Source: Bursaphelenchus xylophilus
Taxonomy: Eukaryota; Nematoda; Chromadorea; Rhabditida; Aphelenchoididae
Direction: 5' to 3'
Length of the DNA stretch: 64,000 bases
NCBI GenBank assembly: GCA_904066235.2
Contig: CAJFCV020000004.1
Coordinates: 372,001 to 436,000, forward strand
Below are positions 24,070 to 46,630 of this stretch, piece by piece (position 1 is the stretch's first letter; each line of letters begins with the position of its first letter). The translations under genes and the position numbers were made by a program. The notes under the pieces were generated by a model. It had not been told where the DNA came from, searched no databases, and saw nothing but the letters and a program-made list of their open reading frames with translations.

Positions 24070-24985
24070 TTTTGATTTTCAGTGCAAAAAAATTTCGATT
24101 TTGCACTGTGCGCCGGCAAAAATAGACTAAAATTTGCGTTGCACGGTGCAAAAAAATTAGTCGACCGCACAGCGCGGATTTTTTTTTACTTTTTTGGTTT
24201 TCAGTACAAAAAAATCTGTTCGGCAAAAAAATTGGCTAAAATTGGCGTTGCAATCCACTGTGCAAAAGATTTTTTTCGATTTTGAAAATTCATTTTCTTC
24301 CGCACAGTGCAAAAAGATTTTGATTTTGCACCGTGCGCCGGCAAAAATAGGCTTAACTTTGCGTCGCACGGTGCAAAAAAATTAGTCGACTGCACAGTGC
24401 GGAAACTTTTTTTAACAAATTTTTTTGATTTTTTAAGATTTTCAGTACAAAAAAAATCGGATCGGCAAAAATCTTTTTTTAGAAAAAACTGGCTAAAATT
24501 GGCGTTGCAATACACTGTGCAAACATTTTTTTTGATTGTGAAAATGTTTTTTTAACGCACAGTGCAAAAAAATCAGTCGGTTGCACAGTGCGGAAATTTT
24601 TTAGCGATTTTTTTAACTTTTTTTTTAAAAATTTTCAGTACAAAAAACCTGTTTTTTTTTGATTGTAAAAATTTATTTTCATCCGCACAGTGCGAAAAAA
24701 TTTCGATTTTGCACTGTGCGCCGGCAAAAATAGGCTTAACTTGGCGTTGCACGGTGCAAAAAAATCAGTCGACTGCACAGTGCGGAAAATTCTTTAGTAA
24801 TTTTTTTTACTTTTTTGGTTTTCAGTGCAAAAAAATCGGTTTTTTTTTTTGATTGTAAAAATTTGTTTTCATCCGCCCAGTGCAAAAAAAATTTGATTTT
24901 GCACCGTGCGCAGGCAAAAATAAGCTTAAATTTGCGATGCACGGTGCAAAAAAATCAATCAACTGCACAGTGCGAAAAATTTTTT
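24070..24985. repeat. GCACNGTGC satellite-like array
   Basis: Four to five diverged units, each with TTTTCAGTRCAAAAAAAT-like, GGCAAAAATAGGCTTAA-like and several GCACAGTGC/GCACGGTGC/GCACTGTGC sites. I counted at least fifteen of the 9-mers or one-mismatch forms in about 900 bases. Non-coding. Confidence 0.8.
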
Positions 24986-25339
24986 TAATTTAAAAAAAAA
25001 AATTCTTATCAAAATTTCAGAATGTTTTGATGCTCTAAGCAAATATTTTGCACGGGTTTTATTACAAGAAAGCTCTTCCAAAATTGCAACCCTGGCACGA
25101 CCTTCAACCCCGGTTCGCTATTTTGTTCGAAACAACTTGTTTTCAACCCATTTTTGTTATCTTATCACATGGCTCTAACAGTGATCGGGAATCGATTTTT
25201 TCGTTTATTGACCTTCAATAATATAAACAAAACCTTCCAAAAAGTAGTTTTCGAGAGTCAGCTCCGTCCGTATTACTTTTTTTGGTATTCTGGGAAAGTA
25301 GTGGGGTATTGTAAAGGTGATAAAAATTGGTTGGAGCTG

Positions 25340-25850
25340 TAAGATAATTGATTTTTATTTTTTTTTTTATTTATTGATTTTTTGAAAAAATTAAATAAAA
25401 TTTTTTTTATTAAAACTAATTATTAATTTGAAAAAAACTCGTATTATTTTTTTTTGAATTTATTGATTTTCTAAATACAAAAAAATAAATAAAAAAAATT
25501 TTTAATTAAAATTAATTAATTAAATGTTTGAAAAAAACTCGCATTAATCTTTTTTTGAATTTATTGATTTTTTAAAAATAAAAAAATTAAATTAAAAAAT
25601 TTTTTCTACATTAAAATTAATTAATTATTTGAAAAAACTCGTATTATTATTTTTTTGCATTTTTTGATTTTTTGAAAATAAAAATAAATAAATAAAATTT
25701 TTTTAAATTAAAATTAATTAATCAATTATTTGCAAAAACTCGTATTATTTTTTTTTTGAATTTATTGATTTTTTTAATTTAAAAAAGTTTTTTAAAATAA
25801 AATAATTATATTTAAAAAATTTATTATTTATTAATGATCTCGAAAATATA
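25340..25850. repeat. AT-rich tandem repeat, about 101-bp period
   Basis: Units are marked by AAAAAACTCGTATTA near 25437, 25538, 25636 and 25738, each followed by TTTGAATTTATTGATTTTTT and AATTAATTA-type runs. About five copies lie just upstream of the exon at 25983. Confidence 0.75.
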
Positions 25851-25982
25851 TATTTTCCATTATCCCGCCGATTTTTTTAACTTTTTTATTAATTTTTTAA
25901 TTGATTTACAAATATCTTTTTTTCAGACTCCATATCATGTACAAAAAATAGTGAAGAAAAAAACAAATAAATTGTAAAAGTA

Positions 25983-26388
25983 ATGCGTATCACAAACGAC
26001 TTTGATGAATGTCACGCTGATGCTTACATGCTGGATGTGGAGCCAGCCCCGTTAACACGCAGCTTCATGATGAACGACCGGTTCATGCTGACGGACATGG
26101 CGTTGCATCGACGGTGAGATTTCCGATTTTTTAGGGATTAATTTTTTAGAATTTTTTGCAATTTTATGCTATTTTTTATTTATTTTTTAATTTTTTTGTC
26201 CTTCCTCTGTTATTATTTTTATTTTTTTTTGATTTTTTATTAATTTTTTAAATTAAAATTTTTTTTTTTTTTTTTAATTTAAATTTAATTTCAGCCAAAA
26301 CCAAGCCTACGAAGAGCTGAAGCGTCTGATTTTATTTGCCGGCATCTTCTTCTTATTTATGATCATTTTTGTGCTGATCAAGTTTAAG
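25983..26388 (+). CDS. Two-exon 5' unit encoding a membrane segment; alternative start of the PPxY gene or a separate gene
   Basis: Exons 25983-26113 and 26295-26388 join to 75 residues: an acidic/Met-rich start (MRITNDFDECHADAYM), then a single hydrophobic segment at about residues 54-72 ending in LIKFK. The second exon ends at a consensus GTAAGT donor in phase 0. The downstream exon at 29395 also starts in phase 0, so it could splice in frame past the signal-peptide exon at 27871. That would give a two-pass protein with the same PPxY tail. If unspliced, the frame stays open for about 30 more codons. No family recognised. Confidence 0.45.
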
Positions 26389-26601
26389 GTAAGTTGTGAT
26401 ATAAAAGTCTCCGTAAAAGCTCAAAAAATGGAGAAACACATAAATTATGAGTGTCATAAATTAAATATATGTGGAAAACAGATAAATTAGACGGGGAAAA
26501 ATCTATTTTTTTTAAGATTTGATTTGTGTTTTTGGCGGTTTTTGAAGGAGATTCAGCTCTTTCTTAGCATTTATATTTAATAATATAAATAGAAATATTT
26601 A

Positions 26602-27050
26602 CAGGGGAAGTACTCCAAGTGCGACGCTCAGATTTTGATGAAACTTGGTACAAATTTAGAATAATTTTTTATAAGATATATGCGAGAATCCCAGCTTGCG
26701 CTTTGCAGAAACAACCGAGATTTTCAGATCGAAACTCGGCCAAAATTTTGGACTTTTTGACGAATTTCGGCACGAAAACTTTCATGCCTATTTCAAGCGT
26801 AAAGGATAATGTTTCTACAAAAAATCAAATTTTTCCGCGCGAAACTGCCAAAGTTATGGCCAAAAAGCGGTTTTCTCTCTGACCGCTCTCCACGTTTAGC
26901 GGGCTCTCTCGGCGGCAAAAATCGGTCGACATCTCGGCGGCGCCCGCAAAGCGCGAGCCAAAACTTTCAGGAATTGATATTTAGTCCATACCCGACGTGT
27001 GTGCAAAATTTAAAGAAAATCTGAGCGTCGCACTTGGAGTACTTCCCTTG
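26602..27050. mobile_element. 449-bp MITE with TTA target duplication
   Basis: Same ends and length as the 19904 copy, flanked by TTA (26599-26601 and 27051-27053). It is followed at 27090-27640 by a more diverged relative starting CAAGGGAAGTACCC. Both lie in the long intron or intergenic gap before 27871. Confidence 0.85.
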
Positions 27051-27870
27051 TTAGTAAAAAGCGAATGCTCGCCGTCCATCAAGTTTTACAAGGGAAGTAC
27101 CCAAACTGCGACGCTCAGATTTCGAAAAAACTAAAATTTCCCTGACCGACTCTCCTCGTTTCGCGTGCTCTCTCGCAAACAAAACCGTTGAAAATCTAAG
27201 TTTGCGCTGGAAAGCACGAGCTAAAAATTTCGGAGATTCATTGGAGGGGTATATTGAATATTTATGCAAAATTTGAAGCTACCCGAATCGTAAAATACGA
27301 TTTTTTTAAACTTTTGTATCAAAATTTGTATCAAATAAATATTAGAGGAATATCGACATTTTTTAGAGTTTAAAATTTTTGCCCATTATTTTTTGAAACG
27401 CGTATCTGCAAACATTTTTTAAAAATTCAAATTTTCCCGCGCGAAACTGGCAAAGAACCAGTTTTTAAAAAACTTCTCTGACCGCTCTCCGCATTTCGCA
27501 CACTCTCTCGGCGTTCGTCGAATATCTCGGCAGCCCTTGCATAGCGACAGCTGAAATTTTCAGGATTTGATATGTGACCTACACACTATATGTGTGAAAA
27601 ATTTGAAAGAAATCTGAGCTTCGCACATAACGCAATTCCCTTTTTTAAACCTGCGTATTCTCACTTTCCAAGCGCCAAAAATCACTCGATTCCCAGTCGA
27701 TTCCGACTCCCAGAAACGCTGCGAAATTAACCAAAGCATTATAATTCGAGTGGAGAAGCCCGACAATTTACAAAAAAAAGGGAAGGGTCGCGAACCAAAT
27801 TTCACGAACATAACACCCGGTAATTCGAAAAAGGCAGATTTTCGCCTTGTAACCGGTAATCGCCTCGCCC

Positions 27871-29257
27871 ATGCTGCCCCATCTCTCACTGCTGCTGGCG
27901 TTCATTTTGATTGTCCGGGCGGCCGTGCACGGATTCGCCAACAATAAAGTGGGTTTTCGGAGATTTCGGATATTGTACTAGACAAGTGATGCCAAAAAAT
28001 TGGGCGAAAATCGATTTTTATTGTTAAATTTTAGGGTAGAACTTTCTGGAAAAGTCTTACCCATGATTTTATTTGATTTGACATCAAAAATTGCGCTTTT
28101 ACTCTCCAAAATTTTTTATATTGCACTAAGCGACATGACTAAAACCGGCTCAAAGACTGATTTTTATTTCCAAATTTGAAGGTAGAACTTGCTGGAAAGT
28201 GATAAGGCGTTTTTTTTTGTTTAATTTGACAGCTGAGTTTGCCCTTTTTCTTTTAAAAAAGGGTCAAAAAATACATTCTTGATGTTGTAGTAAACAATTG
28301 ATGACTCTGGGAAAAACACTGATTTTAACAGTCGAATTTTGAATGGAAGATTGTTTGAAGACTATTTATCGCTCCTTTTTTAAACTCTAAATTAAAATTT
28401 TGGTCCAAAAATAGTTGGAAAGACCATCTTTTTTCGAGAGAGTACGGAAAATGCGGACGGTCGGCCAGACAAAACACGTTTTTCTTTCATATTTTTGCGA
28501 CTTTTGTGCTCAAAAATAGATTTTTTGTAGAAAAATTGTGCTAAATTTAAAATTCTCAGCCCAAAAAATCGAGATTTTTCGATTTCCCGGCCAAAAAATC
28601 TTGATTATCTTGAGAAATCGCAAGCTGAAAATTTCAAAAATGTCTTGGAAAATTGAATTCTAGATTTGCGCCAAGTTTTGTCAAAATCGGAGAGATTTTT
28701 TTCGGTACCTCCAAAAAAACTTTTTTTTAAATTAGAAAATGGCCTTTTACTGCGCTTTAATACAGCGGCGGACCTGATCCAGCGACAAAAAACGTACCAT
28801 TTTGCATCCGGGAAGTATCGAAAACGCAGCAAAATACCTCCTTCTAAAAGCAAATGCATTTTGCTGCGTTTTTGATACTTTTCGGATGCAAAATGGCACG
28901 TTTCCTGGCACTGAATCATGTCCGCCACTGTATTAAACCCAGTAAAAGGCCTTTTTCCAATTTTACAAAAAAAATTTTTGGAAGTACCTTAGAAAAAAAA
29001 TCTCTCCGATTTTGACGAAACTTGGAGCAAATCTAGAATTCAATTTTCCAAGACATTTTTCAAACTTTCAGCTTGCAATTTCCCAAGATCATCAAGATTT
29101 TTTGGCCGGAAAATCAAAAAATTTTGATTTTTTGGGCTAAAAATTTTAAATTTAGCACAATTGTTGTACAAAAAATCCACTTTTCAGCACAAAAGTTTTA
29201 AAAATATGAAAGAAAAAGGTGTCTCGTCTGGCCGACCGTCCGAATTTTCCGTACTCT

Positions 29258-29290
<33 letters not shown>

Positions 29291-30419
29291 ATAATTTTTT
29301 TGAGGTACCCTAGAAAAAATGTCTCCCATTTTGATGAAACTTGGCACAATGGCAGTATTTTTCATCTTTTTTACACTTTATTTTTCAATTTCAGATATCT
29401 CTTGACGATATTTTCAAATGGTCGCCCGTGGTGTGGCTAGTCGGCGTCATCGTTTGCGGCCTCTTAATGAATGCCTTCTTGCACATTCGCAAATTCCTCA
29501 AAACCCGACGAGCGAAGCGCCTCAGACAGCAGCAGAATCTGCTGTATTCGCTGAACCTGCCCTCCTCGTTCCCGTGCTTGGCGACGGCGAACCTGGAGGC
29601 GGGCTGTTGTCCGCATTCGCCGCATTCGATTATTAGGGAAATGCAGATTATCCACAGCCCCGAGCCGCTGCCCAGCTACAATCAGGCGGTCGTTGCGGCG
29701 CTCCGACCGCACTGGACGCCGCCAACTGCGAGCAGCGTAAGTCTTCGAGGGTTTTTGGAAGGGATTTTGCGATTTTTAGGCAAAAAATTGGTAAAAAATA
29801 TGAAATTTTTTCCTCAGATGTTGATGAAATTATGCAAGAAAGCTAGTCCAGAATCTTTTTTGGCATATTCCATATTTTTAACTCGCGCTTTGCAGAAAAA
29901 ACGAAAATAATATTTTTTCGAAACTTTAAAGAATAAAAAACCTTTTATTTTTTAGAGAAAAATCCCATTTTTTCGATGACAGAAGCATAATTCTGCTATA
30001 AAAAATCAATTTTTAAATTTTATAAAATGTTGTCAAAAAATATTTTTTTAAAATTTTAACTTTTTCCGCACTGTGCAAGCACATCAAAAAATTGCACTGT
30101 GCGGACGAAAAAATAGGCTTATTTTGGGCTTGCACAGTGCAATAAAGTGACTTTTTTGCACCGTGCAATTTTTTCGTAAAATTTTTTATCGTTTCATATT
30201 CGATATGAGCTTATTATATTCATCATTAATGCGTTCAAATTTCAGTCCGACGAGCCGTTGCCCCCAACATACTCGATCACCTGCCTGAACGAGCCCGAAT
30301 CCGACCAGATCTCTCTCCAGTCCGTCGCCGACGACACCGATTCGCTGCTGAATCGCGCGCCCTCCGAGGCCGACGCGCCGCCGGCCTACGATCAGCTGAG
30401 TCAGGCGTCCGCCGCATAA
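27871..30419 (+). CDS. Small single-pass membrane protein with cytoplasmic PPxY motifs
   Basis: Three exons in phase 0 (27871-27948, 29395-29736, 30246-30419) give 197 residues. An N-terminal signal peptide (MLPHLSLLLAFILIVRAAVHG) is followed by about 15 extracellular residues. A membrane segment follows (about residues 37-56, VVWLVGVIVCGLLMNAFL), then a basic stop-transfer stretch (RKFLKTRRAKR) and a 125-residue tail. The tail holds LPSY, PPTY and PPAY. PPxY sites are the established ligands of WW domains in Nedd4-family ubiquitin ligases, so a trafficking adaptor role is inferred. I do not recognise the family. The long first intron carries an 800-bp palindrome, and the second carries GCACNGTGC repeats. 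Confidence 0.65.
28450..29260. repeat. Compound palindrome with a CAGTG MITE at its centre
   Basis: Arms at about 28450-28760 and 28935-29260 are reverse complements, with matching CCGACCGTCCG... or complement near the outer ends. The centre, 28763-28930, is a short CAGTG-family MITE flanked by TA. A poly-A run of about 28 bases follows at 29259. It lies within an intron of the PPxY gene. Confidence 0.85.
30060..30175. repeat. Small GCACNGTGC cluster in an intron
   Basis: Four sites (CGCACTGTGC, GCACTGTGC, GCACAGTGC, GCACCGTGC) in about 110 bases, with the AATAGGCTTA spacer seen in the 24-kb array. Confidence 0.7.
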
Positions 30420-30569
30420 TAACTTTCCGTTCTTGTTGTATTCAATTGTTCACTATGGGTCCCGATTTCTTGCCTCAGTGTTGTTGTAAACGACTATATC
30501 ATATATTTATCGTTAAACTGACATATCGCAATGTTTGGCATGTTTGAATTACCCGGGAAACATTCCAAT

Positions 30570-31256
30570 ATTTCCTCACAGATTTTGTTGAAACTTGACA
30601 GAAATTTAGATTGGAAATTTCCAAGACAAATCCGGGATTTTTAGCTTGCGCTTTGCAGAAACCATCAAGATTTTTAGGTCAAAAATGAAAAAATTTCGAT
30701 TTTTTGCCGTTTCTGCAAAGAAAAATTGGCCTTCTGTTTGAGAAGTCGAGTACAATATCCCCACAAAAAATCAAAAATTTCCAACCGAAATTCGCGGAGA
30801 TATCGCGAAGAACGTTTTTTCTCTAACCGCCCCTCCTCATTTTCCATAGTCTTTCGTCGGCAATGATCGTTGAATATCTCAGCTGACCCAGCAAATCTCA
30901 GGTACCAAAATGTGGTGCATAAAAATCATTTTGGCAGCCGAGATATTCAACGATCACTGCCGACGACAGACTATGGAAAACGAGGAGAGACGGTTTGAGA
31001 AAAAACGTTCTTCGCCATATCTCCGCGAATTTCGGTTGGAAAATTTTGATTTTTTGTATGAATATTGTACACAACTTCTCAAACATAATGCCAATTTTTC
31101 TTTGCAGAAACGGCAAAAAAATCGAAATTTTTTCATTTTTTAACCTAAAAATCCTGATGGTTTCTGCAAAACGCTAGCTGAAAATCCAGGATTTGTCTCG
31201 GAAATTTCCAATCTAAATTTCTGTCAAGTTTCATAACAATCCGCGAGATTTTTCAG
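30570..31256. repeat. Long near-palindrome downstream of the PPxY gene
   Basis: Arms of about 320 bp share TTTAGCTTGCGCTTTGCAG-like, TTTTTTGCCGTTTCTGC and GATATTCAACGATC or their complements, around a short centre at about 30895-30945. It separates the two convergent genes. The stretch from there to 31528 shows nothing else. Confidence 0.8.
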
Positions 31257-31528
31257 CGTCTAAATGCCAAAAACCCCTTTTCAAGGCGTACAATCCCTTT
31301 CCAACTCAACTTTCGCCGTTTATTACGTTCATTTATTACTACAAATCCTGGAGAAAATCAACAAACTACCGTTAACATAGTTAAACCATGGAATTAAAGC
31401 TCGGCTTCGAAAAAATTGGGCCAAATTTGCGGGGGGAACTTTAGGAAAATTAGAGTCCAAATTGAGAGACTACCAAAAAAAAATTTCGGTCAGTAAAAGT
31501 TTTCGGGTGAATGATTGTTTCGCAACGC

Positions 31529-42516
<10,988 letters not shown>

Positions 42517-43007
42517 GTTGGTTACCTCATCCACTAAAAATTTTTTCAATTTTTGAAAATTTCAGTAAAGTTATCAAAAAGCTGGGGGGAAAATTGGCTC
42601 GAGAACTTTGTAAACGACATTACACATCTATGGAAACGATTTATTTACCGAAATAAAGCGTCAAATTGGCCTAAAATCGACCCTCAACAGACCCCGCCTG
42701 GTGTAATATAAAAGAGCAAACAAAAAGAATAAAAAATGAGTCAATCTCGAGGATAAGGGCTCCCTTTCGACTTCTAGCCTTTTTCAGATAACAAAAATGT
42801 TGTCTGAACATCCAATTTTTTGGGTGTAGACCTTAAAACAAAAAGCTCGAAATTTTTATTAAATTTTGATACTGCCCTCCAAATACCAGCCTAAAATGAT
42901 CGATATACCCGTTTTAAGACTCATTCTCCCACTCACAAACTGCCAACAATAGATTTTGGATATCAAAATATCGAAAGTCTTCCAAGAATACCCCTGTTGT
43001 TCAATAT
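42517..43007. other. KDM5 upstream region
   Basis: AT-rich, without exons or strong repeats. One GTGTAATATAAAAGAGC site at about 42703 matches the intron-associated TAATATAA motif. Confidence 0.4.
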
Positions 43008-43254
43008 CTACGTGATTTTCAATCGAATACCCATATTCCCCTGCCCTTCCTCAAGGACGGGGCTCTTGGGCACTCCCGCAGACCCGCCGAAGGTTTCGAA
43101 ATTTCCCTAAAACCGAAAGAACAAAGAAAAACGGACAACTTACAATCAGGCACGGGAAGTTGGACTCGGGCTGCACCTGAAATCGTCGAAAATAAGTCGA
43201 TAAAACATGATCAACCCGACGCGAACCGCCGACTCCCATCGGCCATGTGACCAT
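43008..43254 (-). CDS. Possible small two-exon gene or 3' end of a longer one
   Basis: An open stretch 43144-43254 ends at a GTAAGT donor in phase 0. A TTTTAG acceptor 37 bases on opens 43008-43106, ending in a stop. The joined 69 residues (starting MVTWPMGVGGSRR, with QPESNFPCLI across the middle) match nothing I know. A G+C hairpin (GGCCCCCGCGGGGCC, 43282-43296) lies just upstream. The two good splice sites favour a real gene, but the size is tiny. Confidence 0.3.
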
Positions 43255-44026
43255 GGTAACTCGCACAAAATTGATTATCACGGCCCCCGCGGGGCCACAC
43301 GGCTAATTAGCTGTGGCGCAAAAAATTGAAAAATATTATAGTAGTCGAGAGCCGGATTATCCCTACAATAAGAAAGGCCCATATATAAAACGCGGAACGC
43401 TCCTGGAAAGACGCACGTATATTCGACAAGCGCCTGCTCTCTTCCCTCGCTCCACACCGCACAAATTTTCCAGTTTTCGTCTTCGTCGGGAGAAAATCTT
43501 CCACCCAACAAACCCCCCGCCATGTATAATATAAATGAGCAAATAATATGGGGATTTGGGACCGGAAGACGAGCGAATTTCGCGGATTACACCACTGGCT
43601 TCTGGGAAATCGCAAATCCTAAAAGATGAAGAGAAAAATAAAAGGATTTACCTTGGCGGGAGCTAAAGTAATATATCGGACCTAAAATAATATTAAAACC
43701 TCGTTTCTGACAGTTTCAGTAGGATAAACCCGGTGATTCGAGAATTATGCCCATAGAAATGGGTAAACTGCACCATTCTGCTTTTCCTCACGTCAACCAC
43801 AAAAAGAAATTATTCGGGTCAAGTCTTCCTCTCAACTTTTGCGTCAACTCTTCCACTATGTGCAATATTCCTCGTATTGCAAATGAAAACGCCTGAATAA
43901 GGGAAAATTCTATATTGTCGGATAAAGAATACTGTTTATTATGCAATATGAAAACTTTTTATACCAAAATTTTTGCGAGATCATCACTTTTCAAGCTCTC
44001 AAAAAATTTTCGTCACAAGTACAAGG
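43255..44026. other. Gap between two minus-strand genes
   Basis: An open frame at 43307-43615 includes KTGKFVRCGARE, which resembles KTGKYVRFGAGE in the mini-ORF at 50.7 kb. Otherwise I see no convincing splice structure. TAATATAA-type motifs occur at about 43530 and 43675. Confidence 0.35.
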
Positions 44027-45447
44027 TTATGGACAATAATTTCGGCCAAACGTCTCTTTTATAGTGGACTGGCTGAGCTCCGATTTTGAGGATAGGATCC
44101 GCATGGCTGCTAGTTCCTGAAAATCAACCGTAATCACGTGATTTCAGACCAAAATTTATCAAAAACGAGGACTCACATTTGTCAGAGGTGTAACGATATG
44201 TGAATGGGCGTATTCCCGAGCCGCACTCAAGTCATCGGCCGTGATTTTGACCTCGGGGAAGAGCAGACGAATGTCTCTTTGAGCGTCGATGATATTGGCG
44301 CTCGCGTAAACGCCGGGCCTATTGATTTTGCTGTAAAAAAGTAACCATTTCAATGCAAACGCTTACTTTTTACAGACCAAATTATGGAATTTGGCCATTT
44401 CCCTTCCCGCTTCAATCGAATTCCTCCTGTTTAGCAGTAAAATCAGCGACGTTCCGTTGGCAAATTGAGCGGCAAAGTCGGCGGGAACCCGGCTGGAAAG
44501 CCAGTCGTCCACCGTAATGTCGTCGAGGCGGACGCGTTTTTGCTAAAGCGGCAAATCTCGATGTGCATATGTCATAATGTTATACATGATGTCATATTAC
44601 CGGTATGTCTGGAAAAGAATGTGGATTTGTCGCAGAAAAGTGGATCGCGTCGTCGCTGTCGCGAACCAAACCCCCCAGCTGAGGCTGGCTGCCTCAAAGC
44701 AATGGGTGGGTCCAAGCCGCGATGAATCCACATTATTTTCCCGACAGACTATAGTATTTATTTTTATAAAGTGCATAACCATTTTTTTTGCGTCCCGCAC
44801 CGTGCACAAAACACCCCATTTTGCACTGTGCATTTCAACTTTTTTTTGCTTTTGCACTGTGCGTTGGCGATAAGCCTTGGAAAAAGTTCAAAATGCACAG
44901 TGCAAACGGCTTTTTTGAGGTTTGCACTGTGCGAAAAAAGGGAAACGCACTGTGCGTTGGCGACAAGCGTGGGAAAAAGTTGAAGATGCACTGTGCGTTG
45001 GCGATAACCTGGGAAAAAATTCAAGATGCACAGTGCAACGTTTTTTTTTGAGGTTTGCACTGTGCGAAAAAAAGTTGAAGATGCACTGTGCATTGGCGAC
45101 AAGCGTGGAAAAACAATAAAATGCACAGTGCAAACGGATTTTTTGATTTCTGCACTGTGCGAAAAGAGAAAAAAATGCACTGTGCATTGACGACAAGCGT
45201 GGGAAAAAATTCAAAATGCACTATGCGAAAGTAAAAAAATGTCCATGCACTTTATGAAAATACGAAAAAATAGTTCCAGTCCTACCTTGACGACAGAAAA
45301 TCCCGTGTTCAGAATGTCATCAAAAAGCTCCTCTTCCACCAGATTCCCCGGACTGGAAGTCAGATACTGCGAGCAGACGGCCAACACCACGTGCTGCTTG
45401 CATTTGTCGCATTTGTGTTCGGTATCTTTGTAGAATTTGCGGAACAT
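44027..45447 (-). CDS. Unrecognised four-exon protein with an N-terminal CxxC
   Basis: Exons 45286-45447, 44367-44542, 44177-44330 and 44027-44116 join in frame to 193 residues from the ATG at 45447, which follows a CTTTCAG acceptor 7 bases earlier. The N-terminus has HKCDKCKQHVVLAVC, a possible half zinc site. The rest is a mixed helical-looking protein without membrane segments (VRLDDITVDDWLSSRVP, then REMAKFHNLVC, then SAAREYAHSHIV). Consistent frame and codon use over four exons supports a real gene. No family is recognised. The first intron contains a MITE (44604-44753) and a large GCACNGTGC array. A donor-like AAA|GTGAGT at about 46250 could end a 5' non-coding exon. Confidence 0.65.
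44604..44753. mobile_element. CTGTCGGGAAAATAATG-type MITE in an intron
   Basis: Ends TATGTCTGGAAAAGAATGTG and CACATTATTTTCCCGACAGA are inverted copies. The interior has no reading frame of note. Confidence 0.65.
44795..45240. repeat. GCACNGTGC array, first block
   Basis: About thirteen GCAC[TAC]GTGC sites separated by GTTGGCGAYAAGCGTGGGAA-like and GAGGTTTGCACTG-like spacers. It is within the first intron of the unrecognised gene. Confidence 0.8.
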
Positions 45448-45477
45448 TTTCGAGCTGAAAGAAGTCAAATATGTAAT

Positions 45478-46080
45478 GGCGTTTGCACGGTGCGAAAAAA
45501 ATCAGGGTGCGAGCGGCAGCCCGAAAAAGTCATTTGCACGGTGCAAAAAGCAAGAATTTGCACGGTGCAAAGTGAGCTTTTGTTTTCGCACAGGGCATGT
45601 CGCCGAAATCACTTCCGTGACATGCACAGTGCAGGAAAAGTCTGGTTGCGAGCGACAGCCCAAAAAAGGTTATTGCACTGTGCAAAGTGAGCTTTTGTTT
45701 TCGCACAGGGCATGTCGCCGGACTATTTTTTTGCGTTTGCACGGTGCGAAAAAATCAAGGTGAGCGACAGCCCGAAAAAGTTGCTTGCACGGTGCAAAAA
45801 GCAAGAATTTGCACAGTGCAATGTGAACTTTTGTTTTCGCACAGTGCATGTCGCCGAAATCACTCCAGCGACATGCACGGTGCAGGAAATGTCAGGGTGC
45901 AAGCGAGAGCCCGAAAAGCTTATTGCACGGTGCAAAAAGCAACATGTTGCACAGTGCAAAGTGAACTTTTGTTTTCGCACAGTGCACGTCGCCGAAATCA
46001 CTAAATTGCACAGTGCAAGGTGACCTTTTGTTTTTCGCACAGTGCATGTCGCCGAAATCACTCCAGCGGCTTTGCGAACG
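45478..46080. repeat. GCACNGTGC array, second block with a different spacer
   Basis: Units contain GAGCGACAGCCCGAAAAAG, GCAAAAAGCAAGAATTTGC and CGCACAGTGCATGTCGCCG. About eighteen 9-mer sites. A solitary unit in the opposite orientation lies at 50085-50225. Confidence 0.8.
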
Positions 46081-46084
46081 GACT

Positions 46085-46630
46085 TATGCCCTGTAAGGAC
46101 CAAAGTTTCGTTTCAAGTAACTGAACCTTTCAAAACTAAAATTTTTTTTGGAAGTTGGCGACTTTTTATAGTCCTATAAGACCCAAATAAAGCAACAAAG
46201 TTCACCTCAGATTTGAACCCAAAAATGTAAAAATGACCTCGATTTGGACTCACTTTGCGGCGTTTCGTCGGGAAACCGGAAGGAATTCACGCTCGAACGG
46301 CCAAGCCCGACAATTTCGGGGCTTTGAGACACGCGGAATGTCACATACAAACCAAGAACCCTCCAATTATTTTTGATGTTTTGATCTTTCGTTCCATTTC
46401 GTAGCCAAAAAAACAACAGTGCACGGGAACTTTGAAGAGGCGCTTATCTGATACGGTATTTTCGGTTAAATACGAAAAACGGGGGAAATTGCGGAGAAAA
46501 GTGGAAGATTAAGTAAGTTATTGGTAAATATGAGGCAAGAACATACGAAAATTAAGGTAATTCAAAGTATTTATGATTGTATTTCAAGGGGTAAACGAAA
46601 TTAAAAATTTGAAAAAATTGAAAAAAAAAA
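46085..46630. other. Unique-looking intergenic stretch
   Basis: No gene is established. 46240-46400 is less AT-rich than its surroundings and ends, on the minus strand, at an AAAGTGAGT donor-like site, so it may hold a 5' exon of the gene at 44.0-45.4 kb. Confidence 0.3.

Larger units (their letters stand above)
18681..25982. other. Repeat field without a supportable gene
   Basis: About 7.3 kb between the chemoreceptor and the next gene. It holds three CAGTG palindromic MITEs plus half and composite copies, two 449-bp TWA-flanked MITEs, one CTGTCGGG MITE, GCACNGTGC arrays, an AT-rich tandem repeat, and a GGCTCCGGCTCC-rich patch at about 20383-20446. Open frames here are repeat-derived. 22260-22690 and 23700-24060 look unique but show no convincing exon. 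Confidence 0.7.

Noticed and set aside
21700..25000. Cys/Ala/Arg-rich frames in the GCACNGTGC arrays
   Set aside because: Their composition follows from the repeated 9-mer. They occur in several frames and both strands.
25154..25342. 62-codon open frame between repeats
   Set aside because: No acceptor, domain or neighbour context; it is not distinguishable from chance in this AT-rich DNA.
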